A DNA stretch of 64,000 nt from Haloarcula regularis (GTDB taxonomy: Archaea > Halobacteriota > Halobacteria > Halobacteriales > Haloarculaceae), in NCBI RefSeq assembly GCF_029338315.1, contig NZ_CP119794.1, positions 2,356,001 to 2,420,000 of the forward strand, given 5' to 3'. Position numbers and translations under genes: made by a program. The notes under the pieces are model-generated. The model ran no database searches. It worked only from the letters and a program-made list of their open reading frames with translations, and was not told where the DNA came from. This document shows, piece after piece, positions 26,473-35,382 of this stretch (positions are counted from its first letter, which is position 1; every line of letters begins with the position of its first letter).

Positions 26473-27297
26473 ATGGATACCAAACTGTTTGCACTGCTGT
26501 CGACCGTCGGATTGCTCCTGTTCGCGTTCGGGCCCGGCGCGGCCACGGCGATGGCGGCCGCGGGAAACGACACGACGGCAGGCAACGACGCAACGACTGC
26601 CGGTAACGATGGCGTCGCCGTCTCCGTCGCCCAGGCCGGGAACGACGGCGCGACGGTGACTGTCACCGACGACGGCGAGCCCGTCGAGGGTGCAGATGTC
26701 ACCGTCGAAGCGACCGACGGCAACATCTACATCGGCGAGGGTGACTACACGACCGGCGAGGACGGCACGGTCGACCTGCCCGAACCCAATTTCGACGTCG
26801 ATGTCGAGGTGACCGCGACCACCGACAGCGGGGGGGCGACCACGACGGCGACGCTGACCACCGAGACGGACCGGTCCTTCGGGATGAGCGTCTCCGGGTT
26901 CGTCCAGGACCTGCTCGCGAAGTCGGGCATCGACGGTGGTATCGGGTTCCACGTCGCGACGTTTGCGACCCAGAACAACCCCGGCAACGCGCCCGACCAC
27001 GCGGGCCCGCCCGAGGACAAGGCGAACGCACAGGGCGAGCAGGGTCCGCCCGAGGACCGCGGCAACGACAAGGCACCGACCCAGGGTCCGCCCGAGGACA
27101 AGGGACCCGACGCTGAAGACGAAGAGACCGTCGAGGCCGACGACGAGGAAGACGAGACCGAGACCGACGACGAGGAGACCGAGACCGACGACGAGGAGAC
27201 CGAAACCGAAGACGACGAGGAGGCGACCGAGGACGACGATGACGACGGCGAGAGCGGCCCGCCGGACCACGCGAACGGCAACGGCAACGGCCGCTGA
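26473..27297 (+). CDS. Secreted acidic repeat protein
   Basis: 274 aa. Signal peptide MDTKLFALLSTVGLLLFAFG with likely cleavage after ATAMA. An N-terminal AGNDxTT repeat is followed by a beta-sandwich-like domain (VTVTDDGEPVEGADVTVEATDG), which resembles carboxypeptidase-regulatory or Ig-like folds. Three GPPED[KR] repeats and an extremely acidic tail built from near-identical ETDDEE units follow, ending GPPDHANGNGNGR. The acidic tail is encoded by short direct repeats around 27163-27215, likely prone to length change. The gene sits between the deaminase and ahcY genes. Function unknown. Confidence 0.65.
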   Translation: MDTKLFALLSTVGLLLFAFGPGAATAMAAAGNDTTAGNDATTAGNDGVAVSVAQAGNDGATVTVTDDGEPVEGADVTVEATDGNIYIGEGDYTTGEDGTVDLPEPNFDVDVEVTATTDSGGATTTATLTTETDRSFGMSVSGFVQDLLAKSGIDGGIGFHVATFATQNNPGNAPDHAGPPEDKANAQGEQGPPEDRGNDKAPTQGPPEDKGPDAEDEETVEADDEEDETETDDEETETDDEETETEDDEEATEDDDDDGESGPPDHANGNGNGR

Positions 27298-27310
27298 GAC
27301 CGCTTCGGTA

Positions 27311-27320
27311 GCGTTTTAGG
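27311..27320 (+). promoter_or_regulatory. TATA-like box of ahcY
   Basis: GCGTTTTAGG lies 23-32 bases before the ahcY ATG at 27343 with almost no 5' leader, the usual haloarchaeal spacing. Confidence 0.4.
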
Positions 27321-27342
27321 CGTTCTGTCCCTCCCTCCCGGT

Positions 27343-28620
27343 ATGACTTCACCCATTTCGGAGCGACTGGCAGACGTCACGTCTGCCCGCGAGTCCGGTC
27401 GCCGGAAGATGGACTGGGCGGCCCAGCACATGCCCATCTGTGGCGCGCTGCGCGAGGACTTCGAGGCGAACCAGCCCTTCGCCGGCGAGATTATCGGGAT
27501 GGCGATGCACGTCGAGGCCAAGACGGCGGTTCTCGCGGAACTGCTGGCGGCCGGCGGAGCGGAGGTCGCTATCACCGGCTGTAACCCCCTCTCGACCCAC
27601 GACGACGTGAGCGCAGCGCTCGACGCCGTCGACGGTGTCACCTCCTACGCCGAACGCGGTGTCGACGACGAGGGGTACTACGACGCCATCGAGGCCGTCA
27701 TCGGCCACGAGCCGACCATCACCGTCGACGACGGGATGGACCTGGTCGCCGCGATTCACGAGGACTACCCCGAGCTCATCGACACCATCGTCGGCGGGGC
27801 CGAGGAGACCACCACGGGCGTCCACCGCCTGCGCGCGATGGACGAGGACGGCCAGCTCGAGTACCCCGTCTTCGCCGTCAACGACACGCCGATGAAGCGG
27901 CTGTTCGACAACGTCCACGGGACCGGCGAGTCCTCGCTGGCGAGCATCGCCATGACGACGAACCTCTCGTGGGCCGGCAAGACCGTCGTGGTCGCCGGCT
28001 ACGGCCACTGTGGCAAGGGCGTCGCGAAGAAGGCCAGCGGGCAGAACGCCGACGTGGTCGTCACCGAGGTCGAACCCCGGCGCGCCCTGGAGGCCCACAT
28101 GGAGGGCTACGACGTCATGCCGATGGCCGAGGCCGCCGCCGAGGGCGACGTGTTCATCACGACGACGGGCAACCGCGACGTCATCGTCCGCGAGCACTTC
28201 GAGGCCATGCAGGACGGGGTCCTGCTGGCCAACGCCGGCCACTTCGACGTGGAGGTCGACCTCGACGCCCTCTCGGACCTGGCCGTCGACACCTACGAGG
28301 CCCGCGAGGGCGTCCAGGCCTACGAGCTGGACGACGGCCGCCGCCTGAACGTGCTGGCGGAGGGTCGGCTGGTCAACCTCGCGACCCCCATTGCGCTGGG
28401 CCACCCGGTCGAGGTGATGGACCAGTCCTTTGGCATCCAGGCCGTCTGTGTGCGCGAACTGGTCGAGAACGGCGACGCGTACGACGCCGGCGTCCACGAG
28501 GTTCCTGATCGGTTGGACAAGGAGGTCGCGGAGATCAAACTGGACGCGGAGGGGGTTGCGTTCGATTCGCTGACGGAGACGCAGGCCGAGTATATGGATT
28601 CCTGGCAGCATGGGACATAG
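27343..28620 (+). CDS. ahcY: Adenosylhomocysteinase
   Basis: 425 aa. It hydrolyses S-adenosylhomocysteine to adenosine and homocysteine, relieving product inhibition of methyltransferases. The NAD-binding loop is VVAGYGHCGKGVAKK. Substrate-region signatures are GCNPLSTHDDVSAAL, VNDTPMKRLFDN and TTGNRDVIVREHFEAM. The archaeal enzyme lacks the long eukaryotic C-terminal loop, and this length fits. It works with the MTA/SAH deaminase encoded upstream. Confidence 0.95.
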   Translation: MTSPISERLADVTSARESGRRKMDWAAQHMPICGALREDFEANQPFAGEIIGMAMHVEAKTAVLAELLAAGGAEVAITGCNPLSTHDDVSAALDAVDGVTSYAERGVDDEGYYDAIEAVIGHEPTITVDDGMDLVAAIHEDYPELIDTIVGGAEETTTGVHRLRAMDEDGQLEYPVFAVNDTPMKRLFDNVHGTGESSLASIAMTTNLSWAGKTVVVAGYGHCGKGVAKKASGQNADVVVTEVEPRRALEAHMEGYDVMPMAEAAAEGDVFITTTGNRDVIVREHFEAMQDGVLLANAGHFDVEVDLDALSDLAVDTYEAREGVQAYELDDGRRLNVLAEGRLVNLATPIALGHPVEVMDQSFGIQAVCVRELVENGDAYDAGVHEVPDRLDKEVAEIKLDAEGVAFDSLTETQAEYMDSWQHGT

Positions 28621-28873
28621 GGCGGCCGACTGGAAGGAGGCCGCCACCACTGCGAGCGGGGAGCGCAGGGAACCGCGAGCAGTAGCGCGGTCTGAGCGGC
28701 GCGAAGACCTCGAACCGGAACGGCGACCGCAGCGACCCGCGAGCAGTAGCGGGACGCCGAGCGAAGCGAGGGGCCCCTACCGGAACGGCGTCCGGTAACC
28801 GCAGAGAACCGCGAGCGGTAGAGGCCGTCGTCCGGTCCGATGCGGATTTGCGTCGTGGCCCCATAGTCGACGC
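28621..28873. repeat. Intergenic imperfect direct repeats
   Basis: Three imperfect copies of a CCGCAG-x-GAACCGCGAGCAGTAG pattern start near 28662, 28726 and 28798. The stretch 28731-28773 (AGCGACCCGCGAGCAGTAGC onward) recurs inverted at 31198-31240 with one mismatch over about 43 bases. No coding frame is convincing here. Confidence 0.6.
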
Positions 28874-29023
28874 ATGCTCGGCCTCCGGTTCTTCGTGTGT
28901 CTGGGCTGTGGAACCGCGTACGCGGACGTCGAGCAGCCGGTCGGATGCGGTCGATGCGACGACGCATCGTTCGCCGAACTCGGACCCGGGACCCAGGCCG
29001 CGACGTACTTCACCGGCCGATGA
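28874..29023 (+). CDS. Zinc-ribbon microprotein
   Basis: 49 aa: it starts MLGLRFFVCLGCGTAY and ends AATYFTGR, with two knuckles CLGC and CGRC spaced 18 residues apart, a compact zinc ribbon. Codon choice and GC at third positions match the neighbours. It stops 80 bp before priL on the same strand. I infer it is real from the paired CxxC motifs. Function unknown. Confidence 0.55.
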   Translation: MLGLRFFVCLGCGTAYADVEQPVGCGRCDDASFAELGPGTQAATYFTGR

Positions 29024-29070
29024 CCGCTGTCGGGGCTCGCCGTGGACGACGACTGACGACCGCGGACGGC

Positions 29071-29080
29071 AATTTATTCA
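29071..29080 (+). promoter_or_regulatory. TATA-like box of priL
   Basis: AATTTATTCA lies 24-33 bases before the priL ATG at 29104, fitting a leaderless transcript. Confidence 0.45.
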
Positions 29081-29103
29081 CCGTCGCACGCAACACCGAG
29101 TCG

Positions 29104-30186
29104 ATGCAGCCGCTCCACGCACGCTACCCGTTCCTCCAGGCCGCACGCGACGCCGTCGAGGCCGCCGCCGTCGACCTGGGGGAGGTCGTCGCGACCGACG
29201 AGGCGGTCACCCAGCGGGCCGTGGAGCGGGTCGAACACGCCATCACGGACGGGACGGTAGGTGACCCCCACCGGCGTACGCGGGTCGAACTGCTCTCCTA
29301 TCCCGTCGCGCGGGTCCTGGTCTCGCTCGTCGACGAGCACGTCTGTACCCGCAAGTACGCCCGGGCGGAGGCCGAGACGGCCCGCGAGCGCTTCAGTGCG
29401 GAGGTCGGGGCGACGACGGAGTTCAAGTCCACCAGGGCCGAGCGGGTCTCGCTCGCGGACCTGCTGGCCGAGTTCGACCTCGCGGGGGCGGTCCACGAGG
29501 CCGGGTCGGGCTACCGCGTCGACGTCGGCACGTACCTGGACCTGGCGGCCGACCAGCGCGGGGACCGCTGGCGCTTGGTCAACCGGCCGCTTTCGGCCGG
29601 CCAGGTCCGCGTCCCCGCCGAGGACCTCCACGTCCTCTTGAAGCAGGCCATCCGCCACCGCGTCGAGGATGGGTTGCCCTTCGACGTGCCCGACGCGATC
29701 GCCACCGAGCTCGACGCGGAGGTCGAGTACCTCCGGGAGGTGCTGGCGGACCTCGACCTGACCCGCGAGATAGACACCGTCGTGCCCGAACTGTTCCCGC
29801 CCTGTATGCAGCACCTGCTGGATCAGGTCCAGAAGGGTGCCCACCTCGAACACCACTCGCGCTTTGCCATCGCGGCGTTCCTCACGGGCATCGGGATGAC
29901 CACCGACGAGATCGTCGACCTCTTCCAGGTCAACCCCGGGTTCGGCGAGGAGGCGACCCGCTACCAGGTCGACCACATCCGCGGGGACACGAGCCCGACG
30001 GAGTACTCGACGCCGGCCTGTTCGACGATGCAGTCGTATGGCGACTGTGTCAACAAGGACGACCTCTGTGCGACCATCTCGCACCCGATGGCCTACTACG
30101 AGAAGAAACTGGACGACAGCGACGAGGACGAACTGGTCGACTGGCGGGAGCAAGACGACGACGGCGACGCGGAAGCGGACGCCTAG
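29104..30186 (+). CDS. priL: DNA primase large subunit
   Basis: 360 aa from ATG 29104 (MQPLHARYPFLQAARDAV). Four cysteines that ligate the [4Fe-4S] cluster of PriL are visible in PPCMQHLL, TPACSTMQ, YGDCVNK and DDLCATI, with the helical C-terminal domain around FAIAAFLTGIGMTTDEIVDLF. With the catalytic PriS it makes RNA primers for replication. The tail is acidic. Its stop overlaps the convergent gene's stop by 4 bp (CTAG, 30183-30186). A longer upstream frame is unlikely given the TATA box at 29071. Confidence 0.95.
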   Translation: MQPLHARYPFLQAARDAVEAAAVDLGEVVATDEAVTQRAVERVEHAITDGTVGDPHRRTRVELLSYPVARVLVSLVDEHVCTRKYARAEAETARERFSAEVGATTEFKSTRAERVSLADLLAEFDLAGAVHEAGSGYRVDVGTYLDLAADQRGDRWRLVNRPLSAGQVRVPAEDLHVLLKQAIRHRVEDGLPFDVPDAIATELDAEVEYLREVLADLDLTREIDTVVPELFPPCMQHLLDQVQKGAHLEHHSRFAIAAFLTGIGMTTDEIVDLFQVNPGFGEEATRYQVDHIRGDTSPTEYSTPACSTMQSYGDCVNKDDLCATISHPMAYYEKKLDDSDEDELVDWREQDDDGDAEADA

Positions 30187-30392
30187 AAGTCCTGGCGTTC
30201 GAGCCACAGGCCGGCCGCCAGCATGACAAGCAGAAACACGCCGATGGCGCCGACGATAGCGACGCCGCCCTGGGCCGTGAGGGTCCCGTCGACCGTGTAG
30301 GTCGAGGCCACGTAGACCGCGGCGGCGACGAAGACGGCCACGCCGATCGTCGCGACCACGATCTGCAACACAGTCTCCCGCTCGATATCCAT
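30183..30392 (-). CDS. Small two-helix membrane protein
   Basis: 69 aa from ATG 30392 (MDIERETVLQ). Two hydrophobic helices (VVATIGVAVFVAAAVYVAST and GGVAIVGAIGVFLLVMLAAG) are separated by a short polar loop, with a charged end LERQDF. It converges with priL, sharing the CTAG at the stop codons. No family recognised. Confidence 0.65.
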   Translation of the reverse strand: MDIERETVLQIVVATIGVAVFVAAAVYVASTYTVDGTLTAQGGVAIVGAIGVFLLVMLAAGLWLERQDF

Positions 30393-30537
30393 ACGGCGCG
30401 GTTTCACCGGCCCGGCAAAAAGGGTGTCGAAGCGCCAGTTCCGAGCCTCCAGACTGCGGAGCGCCGAGAGATTTAGGTCCCTCGACTACCTACGTTTCAA
30501 CTGGACACACCGACGAACACAGCCGTGTCCGCCCCGT

Positions 30538-31172
30538 ATGACACTCATCGAACCCACCGACGACCGGGGGCCGACTGCACTCGCACCGGACCTCCGCGAC
30601 ATGGACGCCCGTGCGGCCCGCGCCTGGGTCGAACGCATGGCCGTCCGGCAACGCGAGGACGGCACCTACGCCGTCAGCACCGACAGTGGCCACACCTACC
30701 TGGTCGATCTGACCGCGCGAACCTGTACCTGTCCGGACCATCGGATTCGCGGCGAGCACTGCAAGCACCTGCGTCGCGTCGCCATCGAGATTACGGCCCG
30801 CCGCGTCGCGCCACCGGGCAAGCAGCGGGCCCGCTGTGACGCCTGTGGTACCGTCACCTTCGTCCCGGCGGACGCCGCCGAACCGCACCTCTGTCGGGCC
30901 TGCCGACTCACGCCCGGCGACGTCGTCCTCGACCGGGAGACCGGCAACCGCCTGGTCGTCGTCGGCCTCTCGGCCGAGCGCGCCGACGAGTACGTCGTCG
31001 CGGCCGCAGACAAGACCGTCGCCGAGTTCGAGACCAACGACGGCTATCCGACCGACGACGTCGTCGTCGAGGCCGTCTACCTGGCCGACGCCGCGCGCCG
31101 TGACGACCCCGGCGCTACGCGTTCCCCCACTCCCGCCTCCGCCGGGCCGACGACGCGGTGCTCGTCGAGTAA
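30538..31172 (+). CDS. SWIM zinc-finger protein (frameshift near 31107)
   Basis: About 211 aa after correction, start ATG 30538 (MTLIEPTDDRGPTALAPD). The SWIM finger is TCTCPDHRIRGEHCKHLRRV (CxC...CxH type). A second zinc ribbon is RCDACGTV ... HLCRACRL. SWIM domains bind DNA or protein. The published frame would run on into repeat DNA; adding one C to CCCC at 31107-31110 gives DDPRRYAFPHSRLRRADDAVLVE and a stop at 31170-31172, a natural end. Confidence 0.75.
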
Positions 31173-31299
31173 CCGTCGACGGTCACGCCTTGCGAGACCC
31201 CTCGCTTCGCTCGGCGTCCCGCTACTGCTCACGGGTCGCTGGCGCTCCCCGTTGCGCGTTTTCGAGGGCCGCTCCCTTCGGTCGCGCCCCTCGCTCTCC
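31173..31299 (-). repeat. Inverted copy of the 28.7-kb repeat
   Basis: Read on the minus strand, 31198-31240 repeats the core of 28731-28773 (AGCGACCCGTGAGCAGTAGC and onward, through CGAGCGAAGCGAGGGG). The rest of the spacer between the SWIM gene and hjc is made of related GAGCG/AGCGA tracts. No gene. Confidence 0.6.
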
Positions 31300-31818
31300 C
31301 TACTCTAACATCTTCGCCGCCTCCTCCTTCGAGAGGTCGTCCCGCTCGAACGCCGAGAGGACGTCAAGCACGGCCTGGTCGGGGCCGTCGTCGCCCACCT
31401 CGTCTAGGGTCACCTTCTCGGAGTGGCCGACGAACTCCGCGAAGTCCGTCCCCTCGGCTATCGCCGTCTCTTTCTTGACCCGGTAGTTGCCGCCGTCGGT
31501 GGTGTAGAGGTCGCCGGGGTGGAAGAAAAACCAGTCCTCCCGGTCGAAGCGCACCCCGATGCGCGGTTTGGCGCCGAAGTTCCGCGCGAAAAAGAGGAGC
31601 GCCTCGACCTCCTCGCCGGTGAGATAGATGGGGTCGCCGGCGCTGGACTTCGCCTCGATGGCGTAGAAGTTCTCGCCGTCGCCGGTCAGCACGTCCGGGA
31701 GTTCCCGTTCGGTGGCGCTGCCGCTCGCCGGCGCGCGCATCACCGCGAAGCCCGCCTCGTCGAGCGCGTTGACCAGTTCGCGCTCGCGGCGGTCCCCCTT
31801 CGCGTTCGAGTTTGCCAT
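31300..31818 (-). CDS. hjc: Holliday junction resolvase Hjc
   Basis: 172 aa. Archaeal Hjc active-site residues are visible: Glu in [12 protein letters not shown], Asp in ERELPDVL, and the E-x-K motif in FYAIEAKSS. It resolves four-way DNA junctions during recombination. The C-terminal extension ([26 protein letters not shown]) is typical of haloarchaeal versions. Start ATG 31818, directly after a short leader. Confidence 0.9.
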   Translation of the reverse strand: MANSNAKGDRRERELVNALDEAGFAVMRAPASGSATERELPDVLTGDGENFYAIEAKSSAGDPIYLTGEEVEALLFFARNFGAKPRIGVRFDREDWFFFHPGDLYTTDGGNYRVKKETAIAEGTDFAEFVGHSEKVTLDEVGDDGPDQAVLDVLSAFERDDLSKEEAAKMLE

Positions 31819-31938
31819 TGTATGGTGGTCGTCCCTCAGCCGTAAAACCGTTCAGGTCCAGCGTTTAGACAGTTCAAGTGACAGCAAAACAGAAAACGAA
31901 CTGGTACGTATATGGAATTTACCGTTCATGATACACAT

Positions 31939-32867
31939 ATGGACAGACGCAAGTTCCTCGGTACGGCGGCGGTGATCGGCTCGACGCTCGTCGCCGGCTG
32001 TGGCGGTTCGAGCGGTGACGGGGCCGCGAGCGACGACGGCTCTGGCGACGGCACGGCGAGCACCGAGTCCGACGGCGGGGCCGCCGCGTCGACGGGCGCG
32101 TTCCGCCTGCTCATCAGCGACCGGCCGGCCGACATCGGCGATTTCGACTCGCTGGACGTGACCTTCGACAGCGCCCGCGTGTTCAAAGCGAAGTCCGACG
32201 AGGATGGAAACGGAGATGGAGACGAGGACGCCGAGGCCGCCGACAGCGAGTCGACGAGCACGGAGACACCAGAGACAGACGCCGAAACGGCGACCGAGAC
32301 GGAAACCGACACGGAGGAGTCCGACGGCGCGGCCGCCGAGTCTGACGACGCGAACGAGAGCGAGGACGACGGCGAAGGGGGCTTCGAGACCTTCGAACTC
32401 GACAGTCCGACCGTGGACCTGACCGAGGTGGTCGGCGAGAAGGCCATCGGCGTCCTGGACGGCGAACTCGAGACCGGACGATACGCCAAGATCGAACTGT
32501 CCGTCGCGGCCGTCGAGGGCGTCGTCGACGGCGAGACGGTCCCCGTGAAGGTGCCGAGCAACAAGCTGCAGATAACCAAGCCCTTCGAGGTCACGGCCGA
32601 AGAGCCCGTCACGTTCGTCTTCGACATCAACGTCGTCAAGACGGGACCCAACGGCTACAACCTCCTGCCGGTCATCAGTGAGAGCGGGGTCGCCGGGAAG
32701 GACGTCGAGGTCGAGGAGGTCGGGTCGACCGCGTCCCCGCTGGGGTCGACGAGTCCGAGTCCGACGACGACGGAACGACGACCGTGACCGAAACCGAGGG
32801 CGACGGTGCGGCGAACGCTGGCGATGGGAACAACAAGTCCAGGGGCCCGGCCCAGGCAGACGACTAG
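31939..32867 (+). CDS. Tat-exported DUF4382 lipoprotein (frameshift between 32721 and 32750)
   Basis: About 309 aa after correction. The Tat signal MDRRKFLGTAAVIGSTLVAGC combines the twin-arginine RRKFL with a lipobox Cys, so the protein is folded before export and lipid-anchored. The DUF4382 domain (FRLLISDRPADIGDFDSLDV ... DLTEVVGEKAIGVLDGELETG ... YNLLPVISESG) is interrupted by a Glu/Thr/Ser-rich insertion at about residues 90-150. Shifting frame after KDVEVEEVG gives VDESESDDDGTTTVTETEGD and stop TAG at 32865, sharing CTAG with the convergent gene. DUF4382 function is unknown. Confidence 0.75.
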
Positions 32868-33475
32868 TCCTCGAAGCGTGACTGCAGTTCCTCGATGACC
32901 CGCTCGGTCTCGCCGCCGTCGCTGCGGACCGCGTTCGTGTAGCGCCGGTACTCCTCCGGCGAGACCTGGACGGTCTTGGACTCGCCCTTGTGGGTGAGTT
33001 CGATCCTGACCGTCCCCTGGGGGTCGTTGCGCCGGCGGAAGCTCGCCATGGCGGCGAAGACGAACCAGAACGCCACGCAGGCCCCCAGGAAGTACAGCAG
33101 CGTCGTCTCGAAGGCGAGCGTCCGCGGGCCGGTCGTCCAGTCGTAGGGGTACGCTACCTGAAAGAGGGCCATGCCGCCAAGACAGAGGCCCGCCCCGGCG
33201 ATGACACCGACCTGCTCGCGGCGACTCGACGGCAGGACGGCGACGACGCCGAGGAACATCGCGGGGATCCCGAGGCCGCCGACCGTCCCGGCGAGTTTCT
33301 CGGCGGCGCGGATGTCCGTCGCCCCGAAGACGTCGGCGAGCGGCGTGGTGGCGATGAGAATCGCGAGGACGACCGCCAGGGCGCCCACGACGGAGAGGCA
33401 GACGCCGGCGAGGACTCTCCGGAGGTCGCGTCCCTCCCACCGACGGCCACCGTAGGCGTCCCCGAGGTTCTCCAT
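32864..33475 (-). CDS. Haloarchaeal four-helix membrane protein
   Basis: 203 aa from ATG 33475 (MENLGDAYGGRRWEGRDLRR). Four helices: VLAGVCLSVVGALAVVLAIL, GGLGIPAMFLGVVAVLPSS, VGVIAGAGLCLGGMALFQVA and TTLLYFLGACVAFWFVFAAM. A soluble C-terminal part follows (GTVRIELTHKGESKTVQVS...EELQSRFED). This layout recurs in haloarchaea, but I know no function. Its stop overlaps the DUF4382 gene stop by 4 bp. Confidence 0.7.
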   Translation of the reverse strand: MENLGDAYGGRRWEGRDLRRVLAGVCLSVVGALAVVLAILIATTPLADVFGATDIRAAEKLAGTVGGLGIPAMFLGVVAVLPSSRREQVGVIAGAGLCLGGMALFQVAYPYDWTTGPRTLAFETTLLYFLGACVAFWFVFAAMASFRRRNDPQGTVRIELTHKGESKTVQVSPEEYRRYTNAVRSDGGETERVIEELQSRFED

Positions 33476-33511
33476 AAGACCGGGTTCGGCACCGACCCAC
33501 AAAACGCTACG

Positions 33512-34375
33512 TCAGACGTGCGTCGGACTGGCACGGAGGTATTCGACGCTCGCCAGCAGCGACCCGAGGTGGTCCGCGTCGACAGGCCGGTGCGTGGCGT
33601 CGGGGAGGTGCTCGACGAGCGCCGGCCCGGTCTCCGGCGGGACGTTCCCGTCGCGCCGGCCCTGAACGACGGTGACCGGCACGTCGACGTCGCCGAGGTC
33701 GAACGGCCACGGCCGCCCGAGCGTCGCCAGCGACTCGACCAGCGTCGCCGGGCCCTGGGCCGTGGCTGCCAGCAGGTCCGCCTTGACTAGCCTGGCGACG
33801 TCCGCGTCGGTAAGCGTCGGGTGGTCGGGCGCACGCTCCGCGACGACGTCCAGGGCTGCCGCCGGGTCGCGGCGGTCGAGAACCAGCCGTTGCAGGCGGA
33901 GTAGCGGGCCGAGCACCCAGGGCACGGTCCCGGCGAGTTGGCCCAGCACGCGTTGTGCCCGCCCCACGTCGCCGACGCCGGGTGGCCCGACGCCACCGGC
34001 CAGCGTCACGTGGTCGACGGCCGACAGTCGGTGGCATGCGAGCGCGTACGGCGCGCCGCCGGAGAACCCGAGGACCCCGGCACTCTCGACGCCGAGCCGT
34101 GAGAACAGCGCCTCCACATCGTCCGTCCAGGCCTCGATACCGCCGTCCGCCGGGTCGGAGGCACCGATTCCCGGTCGGTCGGGCGCGACGAGACGGAGTC
34201 CGCGGGCCGCGGCAGGGGCTGCGAGCAGGCGACCCAGCAGGCGCGACCCCGGCGTCCCGTGACAGAAGAGGACGGGCCGTCCGGTCGGGTCGCCGGCCGT
34301 CTCGTAGGCGACCTGCCGGGCGTCGATTCGACAGACGTCTGGATCGCCCGTCCCGGCTGGTGGCGTCTCTCCCAT
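33512..34375 (-). CDS. Alpha/beta-fold hydrolase
   Basis: 287 aa. The oxyanion region is VLFCHGTPGSR, the nucleophile elbow GFSGGAP (Ser), the catalytic acid region VVQGRRDGNVP and the His in VDADHLGSL, all in the order expected for the fold. It resembles haloarchaeal epoxide hydrolase/esterase-like proteins; substrate not determinable. It lies 10 bp upstream of the pcn region on the same strand but ends independently. Confidence 0.8.
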   Translation of the reverse strand: MGETPPAGTGDPDVCRIDARQVAYETAGDPTGRPVLFCHGTPGSRLLGRLLAAPAAARGLRLVAPDRPGIGASDPADGGIEAWTDDVEALFSRLGVESAGVLGFSGGAPYALACHRLSAVDHVTLAGGVGPPGVGDVGRAQRVLGQLAGTVPWVLGPLLRLQRLVLDRRDPAAALDVVAERAPDHPTLTDADVARLVKADLLAATAQGPATLVESLATLGRPWPFDLGDVDVPVTVVQGRRDGNVPPETGPALVEHLPDATHRPVDADHLGSLLASVEYLRASPTHV

Positions 34376-34385
34376 CGGTGACCGA

Positions 34386-35129
34386 TTACTCGCTCTGGAT
34401 GCGTGGGGCGAGCATGTAGGTGACTCGGCCCTGGCCCTCGGCGAAGTTGAAGTGCATCTTGACGGGGAATTCCTCGCCCAGCTCCATCTCGACCTCCGCG
34501 TCCTTCGGGATGGCCTTGTTCATGTTCTTGAGGTAATCCAGCGAGAACAGAGAGTGGGCGTCTCCCGGCGTGAGGTCGATGAGGTCGTCTTTCGTGAGCT
34601 CGAGGTGGACGTCGTCGGTGTCGCCCTCGGCGTCGACGTAGAACAGTTCTGCGGCGGTGTCGACGCCCAGCGCGATGTGGTCCGAGACCATGTCGGCGGC
34701 CTTGACCGCCCGGTCGATGTCGCGGCCCTCGATGACGATGTGGGCCGCCAGGTCTAGGTCCGGCAGGTCCGGCTCCTGGCGGATGGAGTCCGGGTCGATG
34801 AGCGCCAGCGTGTACTCCAGGCCGTCGATGGCGATGTGGAGCTTGCGCGTCTTCTCGTCGAGTTCGAGGTGGACGACCTGGCCGGCGTCGGCCATGCTGG
34901 CGATGTCCTCGAGCCGCGAGAGGTTGACGCCGATGAGGCCGCCGTCGGTCTCGTAGGACTCGAAGGCCGCCGCCTCGAGACGCAGGTCCACCATGCCCAC
35001 GTTGGCGGGGTCGACCGCCCGGATCTCCATCCCGTCTTCTTCCAGGTGGATCTTGCACTCGTCCACCAGCACGCTCACCGAGTCGAGAGCCGCCTGGAGC
35101 GTGTCCGCGCTCACGATGGCGTTGAACAT
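34386..35129 (-). CDS. pcn: DNA polymerase sliding clamp (PCNA)
   Basis: 247 aa. It starts [19 protein letters not shown] and contains the two-domain PCNA fold: [21 protein letters not shown], the interdomain connector [14 protein letters not shown] and the C-terminal [10 protein letters not shown]. The homotrimer encircles DNA and tethers polymerase, FEN1 and ligase via PIP boxes. Start ATG 35129 lies about 25 bases after a TATA-like TTTTTAACG, so the transcript is probably leaderless. Haloarchaea have a single PCNA. Confidence 0.95.
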   Translation of the reverse strand: MFNAIVSADTLQAALDSVSVLVDECKIHLEEDGMEIRAVDPANVGMVDLRLEAAAFESYETDGGLIGVNLSRLEDIASMADAGQVVHLELDEKTRKLHIAIDGLEYTLALIDPDSIRQEPDLPDLDLAAHIVIEGRDIDRAVKAADMVSDHIALGVDTAAELFYVDAEGDTDDVHLELTKDDLIDLTPGDAHSLFSLDYLKNMNKAIPKDAEVEMELGEEFPVKMHFNFAEGQGRVTYMLAPRIQSE

Positions 35130-35152
35130 CTTGGGCCGGGCTACGCCCCATC

Positions 35153-35161
35153 CGTTAAAAA
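35153..35161 (-). promoter_or_regulatory. TATA-like box of pcn
   Basis: TTTTTAACG on the minus strand, 24-32 bases before the pcn start. Confidence 0.4.
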
Positions 35162-35382
35162 GTCCCTCATTGAAATCGCGCGCACGCGCGGTTCGAGGGA
35201 GCGACGCGAGCGAGAACCGCGCAGAGAGCGAGCGACGAGCGAGGGGTCGAGCGAGCCGGGAGCCGCGCGCGGACGTTGGTGGAGACGCGATCGAGAACCG
35301 CGTCGGAGCCCAGGAACACGCGGTACTGGTCGCGCCCGGCAAAACAACACCCATAACCACGTCGGCGGACTATTCGGGGGAA
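35162..35382. other. Divergent spacer pcn/rlmE with GC hairpin
   Basis: GCGCGGTTC/GAACCGCGC (35186-35194, 35214-35222) forms a perfect 9-bp stem. The remainder is GAGCG-rich, similar in texture to the spacers at 28.7 and 31.2 kb. No gene seen. Confidence 0.45.

Noticed and set aside
25018..27270. 750-codon frame antisense to the deaminase gene
   Set aside because: Low-complexity Val/Gly/Arg composition typical of antisense shadows; the sense strand encodes a clear amidohydrolase and a secreted protein.
28621..28873. Possible CRISPR-like array (three spaced repeats)
   Set aside because: Repeats are imperfect, spacers are unequal and similar to each other, and no cas genes are nearby.
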